Shown one piece after another: positions 1 to 10,963 of a DNA stretch of 64,000 nt. Within the stretch, counting starts at the first letter, position 1; every line of letters begins with the position of its first letter. The stretch spans positions 992,001 to 1,056,000 of the forward strand of contig CP137865.1 in assembly GCA_034406715.1 (NCBI GenBank), read 5' to 3'. The notes under the pieces are model-generated. The model searched no databases. It saw nothing but the letters and a program-made list of their open reading frames with translations, and was not told where the DNA came from. The DNA is from Rhodotorula mucilaginosa. Its lineage: Eukaryota; Basidiomycota; Microbotryomycetes; Sporidiobolales; Sporidiobolaceae. The translations under genes and the position numbers were made by a program.

Positions 1-113
1 CGTAGTCTTGGAGACGTGATGATCTGCGAGTTGGAAAATTTCACAGAACTGAAAAGACGTGTCTACGGAATGTCCTGTCAAGGCGCACGGAGTAAGACGG
101 CGTAAGGAAATCA

Positions 114-1332
114 TCAGCGGCGAGGGAAGGGCGTAGGCGCCGCCGTGATGGTAGCGGGCAAGGCTCGGCGCTCGTTCTCGACTTGCAGCGTTGCTTCCGG
201 GACCTTTACCCTGCCGGTTTCAGTCTCGGTCGCAGTCTCGGTCGCAGTTTCGGTTGGCTTGTCCTTCGTCTCTGTCCCCTTGCCCTCCTCCGTTTCGTGA
301 GTCTTGCCGCCGCCCTCCTCCTCTTCGGCAGTCTTGCGACCCGTCTCGGCCGGTTTCTCCTTGCCCGACGCGGTGTCCGTGCCTGTAGCCGTGCCTGTCT
401 CAGTCGCCGTTCCCGTGGCCGCTCCCGTGGCCGCTCCTGTTCCTGTGACAGCTGCGGTGTCGGTGCCTGACGACGCGTCGGTTGTCATGATGGAAGCAGT
501 GTCGAGGGAGGAAAGGGCTTCGGAAGATCTGCAGTATGTAACGTGATGAGCATCAGTTCTTAAATAACAGACTAGTCGGGCAGGAGATGGGGCAGCGACG
601 CACTCGGAAAGTAGGGGGGACGCGGAGGTCGCCTCCGTAGCGCTAGCGAGTCCTCCGTCAGACAAAGCCGAACTCAGGCTGGCAGAGTCGGAGGAGGAGG
701 TCGAGTCGAAGAAACCCTTGCTGTAGGCCCAGTACCTGGAGAGAGAGAGAGGGGCGGTTAACGAAGTCTTCTCAGTTTAGTTTACAAACACCTCGCCGTA
801 CCCGCCTGCGCCAGCGCCAATGAGCAAGACGAAGATGACGACGCCGATGATGAGACCCGAGCTGCTGGACTATGTAAGCGACACCAGTCAGCACCGCAAC
901 GAGCCAGCCCGATTAGCGATCTGAGCTTACAGACTGTGCGGCGGGAGCGGCAGCCCCGTCTCCGCTGCGCATTTCCCACATACGACGAGACTTCCTCGCC
1001 TCCTTGGCCCGATGGCGGACTGGCTTCGCCTTTGGAGTCTTTGCAGAAGCCTTGCCGGAGCCGATCGCCGAACCGATGAGCTTCTCCTCGTCCTGCTCCT
1101 CGTCGTCGTCGTCGCTCGAAGCTGATAGATCGCTCGAATCGGTGCCATTCCGGGAGTCCGCTGCTCCTTGAGCTACGCGGCTCCTGGGCGCGTCCTCGTC
1201 GTGGTCGGTAAAGGGTCTACCGACGGGGTGGCGGCGCACGCTCCCCCCGACGGACGAGGCGGACGAGGCGGAAAGGTCCGACTCGGAAAGGAAATCGTCT
1301 TCGCGCGGGCGGATGCGGTCACTGCGAGCCAT
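114..1332 (-). CDS. Single-pass membrane protein with Thr/Glu-rich tail, unknown function
   Basis: I do not recognise the family. The N-terminus (from the ATG at 1332) is charged and disordered, with an acidic Ser/Asp/Glu run and a basic RHRAKEARKSRR patch just before one hydrophobic helix (GLIIGVVIFVLLIGAGAGG, coded near 790-860). After the helix come a short aromatic stretch (YWAYSKGFFDS), a Ser-rich region and a long low-complexity tail of repeated TGTATGT/TETATET units. The basic-before-helix arrangement suggests N-in/C-out topology, and the Thr-rich outside tail would suit O-mannosylation; both are inference. I read about three introns. The second needs donor GTACGG near 800 to keep frame into YWAYSK, and a third probably ends just before the SSEALSS segment. 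It could be a wall or plasma-membrane sensor-like protein. Confidence 0.6.
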
Positions 1333-1623
1333 CTCGTGTACAGTGGTGTGGAACGTCGAGAGGGCAAGGTGAGGGGGTGAGGGAGGAAAGAGTCGTTATC
1401 GCCGCATTTAGGGTGTCCGCGGTCGTCGGACATGCCGCGGAGTGGGCGGGTGGAGGTGTAACTGGCGGTCAGGCGACCGGTAGGCCAACGGCTATACGCC
1501 AGGTATCCATTCTTTGATTCAGCGTCGCGACAGGCGTCGGGCTACAGTCGAAAAGTCGCGGCTGCGCAGAGAAGAAAAGCGGTTTCATTCGATATTTGCA
1601 ATTGCAGCCAAGAGCGGGAAGCT

Positions 1624-2681
1624 TTACAGCAGGCGAAGGTTCCCCGTGACCTGGTTGATGATGCGGACGGGAGCAGGACCGATACCTGTAGTAGCAGAAG
1701 AAGCATCAGCATGGCGACTGCGAAAAAGAAGTGACGGAGGCAAGGCACGCACCAAGCACAATCGTCGTCCCCGGGTCGACCTGCGTGCGGCCGCTGAGGG
1801 TACCGGTCGACGTCAGCACATGATCATTTGCATGACCGCGCTAAGACTCACGCATCCTGGATGGACCTCGCGCAGACGCCTAATGACTGTGCCGACGCTT
1901 GCAGCAGTTGCAGGTCTTCTTCCGAATCGCACTTGAGCGCGATCTTGGCTTGGCTGTGGCAATTGTCGCGCGTCAGGTCTGAGGATATACAGCGGATGGC
2001 TTCGCAGCTCACCCTGTCCTCTCCCAATGCTTGATAAGCTGCAGGAGGGAGATAAAGTCAGCGTGAGAAGGTCAGTGAGTTCGAGGCTCCGCCTGCGTAC
2101 ATTCGGGTTCGATCGCACGAGGGTCTTGTAGCACGCGAGCGTAGCGTGACTGTCAACGGTGCAAAGTCAGACACAGGTTCCGGGCATGAGTTCGGCCGCA
2201 GGGTTGGCTTACCCGCACTGAGCGGCAATCTTTCCCTTGGTCATGCTCAGGTCGGACCGAACCACGAGGACCTGCAGAAGGGGCAAACTCAGCAAGCGGT
2301 TCTGTTGGCTATAAACGCGCAACTCACCAGCTTGCAGGGCTCGTCTCCCTCTGCCTTGACTGCCTGCAGGGCGTCGAGGTCTCCCGCCTCTGATTCGGAA
2401 TCATAATCCGACTCCTCTTCATTCGCCTGAGCGCTCTTCTCCAATCCCCGCTGCAGTTTTAGCTCGGTCAGCCAATGTCGGATAGACCAGTCCACTCGTC
2501 AAGGAACTTACGGTGATGGGCAGAGTCGCTCCGACGCCGATGAACTGTTCTAACGACGTCAGCTCATCCCGACGGGACCGAGAGAAGCTGCGCGCCGATG
2601 AGCGCGACTCACGTAGCCGATCAAACCGCTGGCCAGACCGACGGCGGCAGCTGTTCCCCAAAGATTCGGCGCAGATGACAT
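1624..2681 (-). CDS. PTH2: Peptidyl-tRNA hydrolase 2 (Pth2 family)
   Basis: Releases tRNA from peptidyl-tRNAs that drop off ribosomes; in many eukaryotes it is anchored to the mitochondrial surface. The start at 2681 gives MSSAPNLWGTAAAVGLASGLIGY, a small hydrophobic anchor. A Ser/Asp/Glu-rich linker follows, then the catalytic domain: VLVVRSDLSMTKGKIAAQCG (conserved Lys/Gln loop), HATLACYKTL, LIKHWERTG, QAKIALKCDSEEDL, and the C-terminal GPAPVRIINQVTGNLRLL with the family's G-(I)GPA and ending L. Phases match across about seven introns; exon 1 ends at 2613, and the glycine codon before HATLA is split. Closest relatives are eukaryotic PTRH2/archaeal Pth2, not bacterial Pth. It is divergent from the RRM gene, with 462 bp between start codons. 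Confidence 0.92.
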
Positions 2682-3143
2682 GATGGGACTGAAGCGAAAA
2701 AGAGACGAAATTCCAATACAAGTGGAATAGCCTCGAGAGTAACGGGAGTATTTGTAATGGGGAATTGACCGTGCGCGGCTGCACCGCTTTCGAGGGCTGC
2801 TCCCACCCACTCACCACTCGAGGCCACTGATCGCTCGCGTGCACGCCACTCACGCGTAGACACCCAAGAGACTCCGTCTTGGTACCCTCGAGCAAGTCCC
2901 ACGCGCTCGCAAGCCTCCGTCGTCGCTCCAGCTCGTCCGACGTCTCCCCAGTCGCCGACCAAGTCGCCCGCACTCTACGGCTCGCAAGAAGCCTCGTACG
3001 CACGTCCCGTACTAGCTAGGTATCAAGAACTGGTCAGGTCTGCGCTTGGAGCTACTCAGAGCCGCGCTTGTCCTGTTCTTCGTGTCTTCACTGCCGTCCA
3101 CTCGAACTCGCCCCGTCCGTCGTCCCATCCAGAGAAGGAAGCC
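2682..3143. promoter_or_regulatory. Shared divergent promoter region, PTH2 / RRM protein
   Basis: This gap lies between two start codons facing away from each other. It is rich in CTCG/CGAG words and has no long ORF with coding character and no clear TATA box. I see no RNA gene in it. Confidence 0.5.
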
Positions 3144-5105
3144 ATGGCCGATTCTTCCACCGCCGTTCCGCCGCCTACATTGCCTGAGCCTGCTCAGCAA
3201 CACGAAGCGCTCGCAGCTGCCGCTCCGCCGCAGGACTCGGTTGCAACCGATGTGACCGCCGCCACGCACTCTGCGGATGCCGCCGCCGCCGCCGGCAGCC
3301 AATCCGAAGCAGCTGTCACCGCTCCGTCTCTGGATGCGTCTCAGTCTGATCATCTCGCAGCAGCCGCAGCTGTTGCTGGCGCTCCCGAGGCCGTCACCGC
3401 TCCCCTCGCAGAATCGGCAGCTGTCTCGGCCCCGGTGCCGGCGCCGGAGACTGCTCGCTCCACGTCCGTCGTTTCGACCCCCGTCTTTGACACTGGTCCC
3501 CGCCATCCGAACGACGCTGCGCCCGGACGTATCACCAAGGGTGGTAGCTTGCTGACGGGAGGCTACCTCGCTCACAAGATCTACGTCGGCAACTTGCCCG
3601 AAAGGCAAGGCTCGCTTCCCTTCTTGTTCTTTTGCTCGGTGGAGGACACGTCCTGACCTGCAGTCATCTTCATGACCCCCTTCCACTCTCACAGTGCTAC
3701 ACTTGCGGATCTTGAAGATTGCTTTGGCCAGATTGGGCCGTGCGCCTGCCAGATCAAGCGCGGCTTTGGCTTCGTGGTGAGTGTTACATCTGACTGGTCT
3801 ACATCTCGGAAAGCTGCATTTCTGAACCAAACATTCCACTCCTGTAGGAGTATGAAGATCCTGCGCATGCTGCCGAGGCTGTCGCCAAGTACAACGAAGG
3901 GCACTTCCTTGGCTCGCAGATCAAGGTCGAACTCTCCCTCGCCCGAACGGACCTCCCGAAAGAGAGTGCGTCTGCCGATGTGCTGCTTCGAGCACGTCCA
4001 GACACTTACCTTCCCTTCCGATTTTTTGCCCCGTAGGCTTGCAGCAGCTGAAGGGTGTGCGAGGGGACCGCCCCGATCGCAAAGGCTACGGTGCTGGCGG
4101 GTCCGTCTTTCTCGCTTGCACTCAAACATCTCGAACGCGCAACTGACTTGTCCCAGGCCTGACAGACCTCGCGGTGGACGTGGCGGACGCGCCGGAGCTG
4201 GTCCTGATAGGTACGGCGGTGCTCCGCCTCCAAGCTACGCTCCCCCTTACGGCGGTGGCCGCTACGATGACCGCCCGCCTCCGATCGAGCGCGGCTACGG
4301 TCCTCCTCCTCGTGACGAACGCTACGGAGCTCCTCCGCGCGTCGACTACCGCAGCGCTCCGCCCCCTCCTGCTCCGTACGGCGCTCCAATCGACCGCCCC
4401 CCTTACGACCCTTACTACGCGCCGTACCCGGCCGCCGCTGTGCCAGGCTACCCTCCTCCGCCTGCCGCGCCGTACGATCGTCCTCCGTACGCTCCGCCGA
4501 TGCCTGTCGCTGCCCCCGCCGGCGTGCGAGACCCTTACGGCTCGGAGCGCTACCCTCCCGCGCCCGGCGCCGCGCGCTCTCCTGTCATGGCCGCGCCTTA
4601 CGATGCTGCGCGAGGTGGCATGCCTCCCCCTCTGCCTGGAGCTGGATATGGTGCCGTGGACCCGTATGGACGCCCTGCGCCGCTGGACCCGATGAGCGCT
4701 CCGTACGACCCGCGCGACGAACGCGGCGCCGGCGCACGTTACCAGCCGTACCCTTCTCGCGACGAACGTTACGGCGGTCGCTCCCCTGGACGGTGTGTTG
4801 CTGCTGTCCCTATTCTCTCTCGCTTGCTGCTCCCGCTGCAGCGCCACTTTGCGAGAAAATTGACCCCTGATCCAACGTCTCTTCTCTGCAGCGCTCCGCC
4901 GGGACTCGAACGTCGCCGCTCGATGTCGCCGCGCCGCAACGGAGCGCCTGACCCGTACGCTCGGGATCCGTACGGCTCGAACGGCTACCCGGCCCCTTAC
5001 GACTCGCGCGGCCCGCCGCCTCCGTCGGCGTACGGCGCTGGCGGCTACGGCGGCCGGTCTCCGCCTCGTTACCCGCCCATCGATGAGTATGTACCGCGGC
5101 GATGA
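3144..5105 (+). CDS. RRM protein with RGG/Tyr-Gly-Pro-rich tail (SR/hnRNP-like)
   Basis: Probable nuclear RNA-binding protein of about 524 aa acting in splicing or mRNA export (inference). Residues 1-145 are Ala/Pro-rich and disordered. One RRM follows: KIYVGNLPE (RNP2), SATLADLEDCFGQIGPC, RGFGFVEYED (RNP1) and EAVAKYNEGHFLGSQIKVEL. The tail is RGGRGGRAG, then many DRYG/PPPPxYG repeats and an SPRR/SPPR end, ending in RR and TGA at 5103. Six exons: 3144-3604, 3695-3776, 3848-3965, 4037-4100, 4157-4792 and 4892-5105. Intron 1 starts with GC instead of GT (AAAG|GCAAGG), and only this choice keeps the RRM in frame. It resembles single-RRM SR-like proteins, but I cannot name an orthologue. Confidence 0.88.
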
Positions 5106-5717
5106 GATGGTCGCCCGAACCCCTTTGCTTGGTCCCTTTCTCCTTCTTTGGTGTATATTCTCCCCCGCACCTGTCACACCCCGCGCGCTTTGCTATGCAA
5201 AAGATTCTTCTCGAATTGTGCACGACTCTGGACTGTGCAGATTTCGCCGCAGGAAGCGAGAGAGAACACATCTTGCAGACTCTACATGCGCCGGCCCTTG
5301 ACCGAAAGCGCGCTCGCTCCACGCGGAAGCGAATTTCGCCTCGAGCTCGAACTTGGCGCAGAGAAACTCTCGGAGACACTCGTCAGCTCTCACGCTCGAC
5401 GTAGGCCGTACAAGCTTCACGTACCGGCTCAGAACCGAACAGGCCTCTAGCAAACTCAGCCCGGACTCGTCAAATCTCCCGGTCGGACTTTCCAAAGAGA
5501 TCAGCTTGAGCACTTGCCTCAACTCGCCACCGCGACAGTCTCTATACAGCCTGTACCGGTACTCTCGAGGTACTCGTCACCTCGTTACAGCTCTGCACTA
5601 GCGTGTCAGGTTCCGCCCCTGCAGCTCTCGCCGTCTTCGTCTCGCACTCGGTCTTTTAACACCGCCTCCTTCAACTCTCGAATCCCCCCTCGCGTCGCCT
5701 CGTAGCCGGTCTATACC
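5106..5717. promoter_or_regulatory. Intergenic region upstream of NOG1
   Basis: This 612-bp gap is the 3' flank of the RRM gene and the 5' flank of NOG1. There is a TATA-like TGTATATT near 5151 and pyrimidine-rich stretches before the NOG1 ATG (context CTATACCATG). No other gene is visible. Confidence 0.4.
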
Positions 5718-8147
5718 ATGTCGGGCACCATCAACAAGGCCATTGCGCCTGTCCCCACCGCGCAGGAGGTGAGCGCTTCCGTCGTTAAAGTCCCGTTGCC
5801 GCAACTGCATTCGCTGACCTGAGCTCCACTCCAGTTCCTCGATGTCATCCTCTCCAAGACGCAGCGCAAGACGCCGACCGTCATCCGCGCAGGCTACAAG
5901 ATCAGTCGTATCCGAGCATTCTGTATGTCCACGTTCATCTCGCGAAGAGAAACAGAGCAGCGTGCTAACTTACTTTTGCAGACATGCGCAAGGTCAAGTT
6001 CACGCAGGCTTCGTTCGAGGAGCGCCTGGACCAGATCCTCACCGAATTCCCGGTCATGGACGTGAGCTGAGACGGGACCCGCTTGGCCGAGACTGAGCCG
6101 AGCGCTGACATGAACCGCTCGCCTCCTGCAGAACCTCCACCCTTTCCTCTCGTCCCTCTTGAACGTTCTGTACGACAAGAACCACTACAAGCTCGCTCTC
6201 GGTCAGATCAACACTTGCCGTCACCTCATTGTCCAGGTCGGCAAGGACTACTGCCGTCTCATCAAGTTCGGTGACTCGCTGTACCGATGCAAGCAGCTCA
6301 AGAAGGCGGCTCTCGGTCGCATGGCCACCATCATGAAGCGCCAGAAGGACCCCCTCGCCTACCTCGAGCAGGTCCGCCAGCACATGTCGCGTCTTCCGTC
6401 GATCGACCCGACCACCCGCACGCTCCTCATCTGCGGTTACCCCAACGTCGGAAAGTCGTCGTTCGTCAACAAGGTCACCCGCGCCGACGTCGACGTGCAG
6501 CCGTACGCCTTCACCACCAAGTCGCTCTTTGTCGGACACATGGACTACAAGTACCTCCGGTGGCAGGTCATCGACACGCCGGGAGTGCTCGACCACCCGC
6601 TCGAGGAGATGAACACGATCGAGATGCAGTCGATCACTGCGCTCGCACACTTGCGTGCCTGTGTCATGTACTTCATGGATCTCTCGGAGCAGTGCGGCTT
6701 CACTGTCGAAGCTCAGGTGCGTTTTCCTACGCTGCTTGGATCGAAGCGACCGATGAATTGACCCGCCGGTTGCCGAAACAGTGCAAGCTCTACCAGTCGA
6801 TCAAGCCCCTCTTTGCCAACAAGCCGACCTTCATCGTCATCAACAAGATCGACATTGTCCGTCCCGAGGATCTTGACCCCGAGCGCAAGGCCATGCTCGA
6901 CGCGATCCTCGCTGAGGACAAGGTCGAGCTCCTCTCGCTCTCCTGTGTCTCGGACGAGGGTGTCATGGATGTCCGCAACTCGGCCTGCGACGCACTCCTC
7001 GCCCACCGCGTCGAGAGCAAGGAGAAGACTCGCCGTGTCGAGAACATTGCGAACCGTGTCCGCGTCGCGGTCCCGGTCCCGCGCGACGGCGTCAAGCGCG
7101 AGGCGTTCATTCCCGAAACCGTCAAGAGCCGCAAGTCGTACGACCGTGAGGACCCGGAGCGTCGCCGTATCGAGCGCGACCTCGAAGAGGAGCACGGTGG
7201 TGCCGGTGTCTACTCGTCCGATCTCAAGAGTGAGTGCCGGGAGTTTCAGGATTGCGAATACATGACAGACTGCTGATCCATCTCCGCTGCGCAGAGAGCT
7301 ACCTCCTCAAGAACGACGAGTGGAAGTACGACGTCATCCCCGAGATCCAGGACGGCAAGAACGTCGCCGACTTTATCGACCCGGACATCATTGCCAAGCT
7401 CGACGAGCTCGAGGCCGAGGAGGAGCGCCTCGAGGCGGCTGGCTTCTACGACTCCGAGTCCGAGGTCGACTCGGAAGAGGAGGCGATCCGGACGGCGGCT
7501 TCGACGATCCGCGACAAGAAGCACCTGATCCGGTTGAAGAACCAGGAGAAGAACAAGCACCAGAACAAGGCGGTCATCCCTCGCAAGGACCAGACCCGCA
7601 CCCTTTCCGAGATGACTGCGCGCCTCAAGGAGTCGGGTTACGACCCGTCCTCGCTCGAGGAGCGCGCGACCATGCTCGCCAAGGCTCGGGGTCTCGTCGG
7701 GCGCAAGCGTGGCGCCGAGGACGACGACGACGAGATGGACGAGGACGAGGACTTTGGAGGCTTTGGTTCGGAAGACGACGACGAGGAGGGTATGGAGGTC
7801 GAGGAGGACGGCTCGCGGCAAGCGAGCAAGAAGCGGCGGACGAGCACGTCGGGTTCGATCGTCCCGCGCGGCAAGCGTGTGCCGACTTCGAACCGTGCGA
7901 CGGCCAACATTGGTGGCGACGTCAAGGAGGAAAAGGCGAAGCAGCTCCGGATGCTCGCACAGAGGGCACCGAACAGCAAGGCCCGCGCAGGAGAGGGCGA
8001 CCGACACGAGACGGCGTCCATTCCGAAATGGCTCTTCTCTGGCAAGCGCAAGGTCAGTTGCCTGAATCGTTCCCGCGCTTGGAGTGGCCATGTACTCACG
8101 CTTTTTCCCCTTCTGACTCGCAGGGTGGCAAGACCAACCGACGATAG
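5718..8147 (+). CDS. NOG1: Nucleolar GTP-binding protein Nog1 (60S subunit assembly GTPase)
   Basis: Essential OBG-type GTPase that binds pre-60S particles in the nucleolus and travels with them to the cytoplasm. The spliced protein is 677 aa, close to the family's ~650. The N-terminal NOG1N helical domain is [29 protein letters not shown]. The G domain has G1 [10 protein letters not shown]3 DTPG(VLDHP) and G4 NKID. The C-terminal NOGCT region contains [16 protein letters not shown], then an acidic, Lys-rich tail ending GGKTNRR. Seven exons: 5718-5768, 5835-5922, 5982-6061, 6132-6716, 6782-7229, 7295-8052 and 8124-8147; all phases agree. The last exon carries only the final seven codons plus stop. 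The antisense open frames across this gene reflect codon bias. Confidence 0.97.
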
Positions 8148-8400
8148 ATGCGCATGCCGTATGGCTTCCCTCTTTTTCACATTTCCACCTTGTTGCTCGC
8201 TTGCGGCTCCGTTTTACCTCGTGCATCTCTCCCGGTTGTATACCTCGTTCCCTTTTCTGTGTATGCCTATGCATCGCTTCCCTGTAACTCTAGCGTCCGT
8301 TTCCTTCACCGCGATCGGATTTTCTTTCTCTAGCTCGTTTGCTGCAGTCCGGCTTGCACCTTCCGGCCACTTTCACCGCCCGCCCTCACACTCGCTCGTC

Positions 8401-9831
8401 ATGAGTGCGAGTCCCACGCGACGCACTGCTTCACCAGATGTGGACCCTGGTGCACGCTGGCAACAGATCCGGGAGGAATGGCTCGCTCGCCCCGCTCCTC
8501 CGTCGAACAAGTCCGCCGTCATCGAAAACGACGACGCCGCTTCGGCCTCAAAGCCTGCAGGCATGCCGACCGCTGAGCAAGCCAAGACAAAGACGAAACG
8601 GGGCCGGGATCCTGTGTTCCAGCAGCGGATCGCGACGCTCGAGCAGCTCCTGAGAGAAGCGAACGCCCTCGCGACGGGCACGAGCCCCGCCAAGCTCTCG
8701 ATAGCGCAACCGAGACCACCAGATATCGACACGGCCGTGGTCCCTTCGCTAGTGCAGACTGGGAGTGCGGGAAATGCGGCTTTGAACGGTCAGCAGCAGC
8801 AGGGGGAAGAGCCTGAGGAGGAGGAGGAACCGGATGGAGGAATGCCGATACGCGACCATGCAGCCCAAGGCGATCCTACGCACGAACTCAAAAAGGTGTC
8901 CGAGGTATGTTTCGCCCTATGTTGATACGCGGTCGTGCTGCCCGCACGCGCTGACGCCAAACTTGAGGCTCTTTCCGTCGAAACAGTCCATTTTCCTCGC
9001 CTTCAAGCAAGGCCGACCGTTGCGAGAGCCGCTTCCGCTAGCGTTGGTGGTGAGGACTTCTCTTGAGGGATGAGCGGACGGAGCAATGCTGACGTTGCAT
9101 GTGTCCGCTCCGCGCAGACGTCGTTACTTTTCCGATCTTGGTACCTCGACGGCACCATCCCCGCCGACTACAAACCCGATGCGCCGACCTTGCCGCCACC
9201 ACCAGAGTATCCACCAGCTGCTGTCGCAGCTAGTATACAAGCAGCGGGTGGCGGCGGCGGCGCACCGATGCCGATCCCTCGCCATGTCTTCGCCGAGGAG
9301 GAAGGCGGCAGCCTCGTCTCGTCTCCGGGTACTTCGCCCGTCTCTGAAGGTTCTTCGTCTTACCTCGACCGGCCACCTCCAAGTGGCAGCGGAGCGGCGA
9401 GTGGTAGCGGTGGTGGTGGTGGTGGTGGTCGACCGGGACCGTCCGAGAGGAGGCCGTCCCTGCTTGCGGCGCTGGCGGAGCGGAATTCGGACGCGGTGAC
9501 GCCGTTGCCGTCTTCGGATGAGTCGGACCCGCCCGGAGCTGGAGGAGGGAAGAGCCTCGAGCAGCAGAAGGAAGCCTCCACTGTGGAGACGACGCCTTCT
9601 CCCTCTGCGGCAGCAGCAGCAGCAGCAGCAGAGGAGGCTCGCCCTGGTGCGCGACCGATCCAGATCGATAGGACGGCTGCTGCTGCTGCGGCCGCGGGTA
9701 CCACGTCGAGGTCGCCTTCGCTCGAAGGGATGGGCGCGTCGAGCACGAGTGGCAAACTCCAGCTCGATCTGCTCCGCGGGAGTCGGTGGCGGACTGAACA
9801 AGAAGTCGCGAGCGGCAGCGATGTCATCTGA
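8401..9831 (+). CDS. Uncharacterised protein, possibly DUF4050/Gag1-like clamp
   Basis: The spliced product is 426 aa from exons 8401-8904, 8987-9049 and 9118-9831. Residues ~1-165 are Pro/Ser/Glu-rich with a short predicted helix (RIATLEQLLREANAL). The only block that looks structured spans the two introns: IFLAFKQGRPLREPLPLAL then TSLLFRSWYLDGTIP. A short hydrophobic/Pro block next to a W-x-x-DGT motif recalls the fungal DUF4050 (Gag1-like clamp) domain, but I could not verify this. The rest is low complexity (poly-Gly near 9410, poly-Ala from CAG runs near 9608 and 9677). The ATG context is good (GTCATGAG), and the previous gene ends 253 bp upstream. Confidence 0.7.
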
Positions 9832-10053
9832 ACCGCCTGACTGCCTCGCCAACCTGCCCTCCCATATACTTTCGCATGTCCGTAGATGTCGTCTCTCAGT
9901 CCGCAATTTCGCATGGGCATCTCGACCATCCCTTGCTAGGCGAGCGCTGCTCTTCTGAAGAAAAGGTGATGATACAGGCGAGAAGGGGATCTAAAGGTTG
10001 ACAAGGGTGTGGGGGGTATACACGTGCAGGTTGGAAGCAGAGGGAGATCATCG

Positions 10054-10546
10054 CTATCGTGCTGGCGGTGCTACCTGCGTGTCATTTTCGTTTGTTAGTC
10101 ACTGGAGGATAAGGACGCGAGGAGAGAGAGAACACGCACGAGGACGACGCCGTCACCGCGGACAAAGAGCATGTCGCAATTCCGCTTGACTGTCTGCAAA
10201 GCGGCGGTCCATGCATAGGTCAGCAAGCCGAGTCAATGCAGGATCATGGGGCATGTGTAGGGCTTGCTCACCCGTACGACGGATTCCGCGGTGGCCTCGT
10301 CCGTGTCGACGACGTAGATTGTCTCTTCGACTTCGCTGAGGACCATGTTCATATGACCGTCGTAAGCCTGTTCATACCGCACCCCTGGTCAGCCTGGACT
10401 AGACCCGCACCGATAGAGAGAGAGGGAGAGGGACCGACATGGAGGATGCCCTTGAGTTCGCGGTCGCCTCGCAGTTTGACAAAGACGCGTTCGGAGAGCG
10501 AGACGCGGATCAAGTCGAACGGTTCTGCGATCTGCGTGGCAGCCAT
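10054..10546 (-). CDS. LSM3: U6 snRNA-associated Sm-like protein LSm3
   Basis: Subunit of the LSm2-8 ring on U6 snRNA (splicing) and of the cytoplasmic LSm1-7 ring (mRNA decay). Spliced reading: [54 protein letters not shown] (Sm1), then [18 protein letters not shown] (Sm2) ending APPAR. Length is about 95 aa, normal for LSm3. Three introns: the first starts with an unusual GTCGGT after ILH, the second lies after the AESVVR segment, and the third splits off the last exon VAPPAR, whose stop is at 10054. The short last exon matches the conserved VAPP ending of LSm3, which supports that junction. Confidence 0.93.
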
Positions 10547-10963
10547 TGGTTCCCGGGAACGTAGCGTCTTGTGACGTGGCGGAGAGCAAATGAGGAGAGC
10601 GAGAGAGCGGCGAGAGGGTTGCCTTTGCACCTCATCACACTGCTCGCACTGATCGCCGTACAGGGCACTCTATCAGCTCGGAATACGCTCTGACCGAGCC
10701 GGTCCCTAGCGCCGCACCAACTCGCCGCACTCTTGCGTCGTTGTTCCTCGTGAATCTCGACTCCGTCTCGGTCGGCAAGTCACCCCCAGGCTAGTCGAAT
10801 ACAGGGGTCTATCGGTGAGTTCATATCTGCGTGAAAGTATGCATCTCTGCAGAACCGCCTGACTCTCTCCCCTTCTGCAGCCCTCCGGTGCACCCACCTT
10901 CCGGTTCCCCGTGACTGCCAGCAGGTTCGTACCACAGCAGCACGCGACCGCAGCCAAGCCACG
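10547..10963. promoter_or_regulatory. Shared divergent promoter region, LSM3 / U1-C
   Basis: This 417-bp gap separates two start codons of spliceosomal snRNP proteins transcribed in opposite directions. I see no TATA box and no extra gene. Short CT-rich tracts lie on the U1-C side (CTCTCCCCTTCTGCAG near 10865), which could also be a 5'-UTR intron acceptor. Confidence 0.5.

Noticed and set aside
3012-3839. 275-codon minus-strand open frame opposite the RRM gene start
   Set aside because: It is the complement of the Ala/Pro-rich exon 1, with Arg/Gly/Ser composition and no family; it also runs through real introns of the RRM gene.
7246-8274. 342-codon minus-strand open frame antisense to NOG1
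   Set aside because: Leu/Val/Arg-rich shadow of the NOG1 acidic tail, with no independent start context or splice signals.
9600-9700. CAG/CTG runs as possible transposon or microsatellite
   Set aside because: Short in-frame Ala-coding repeats within a gene, ordinary low complexity.
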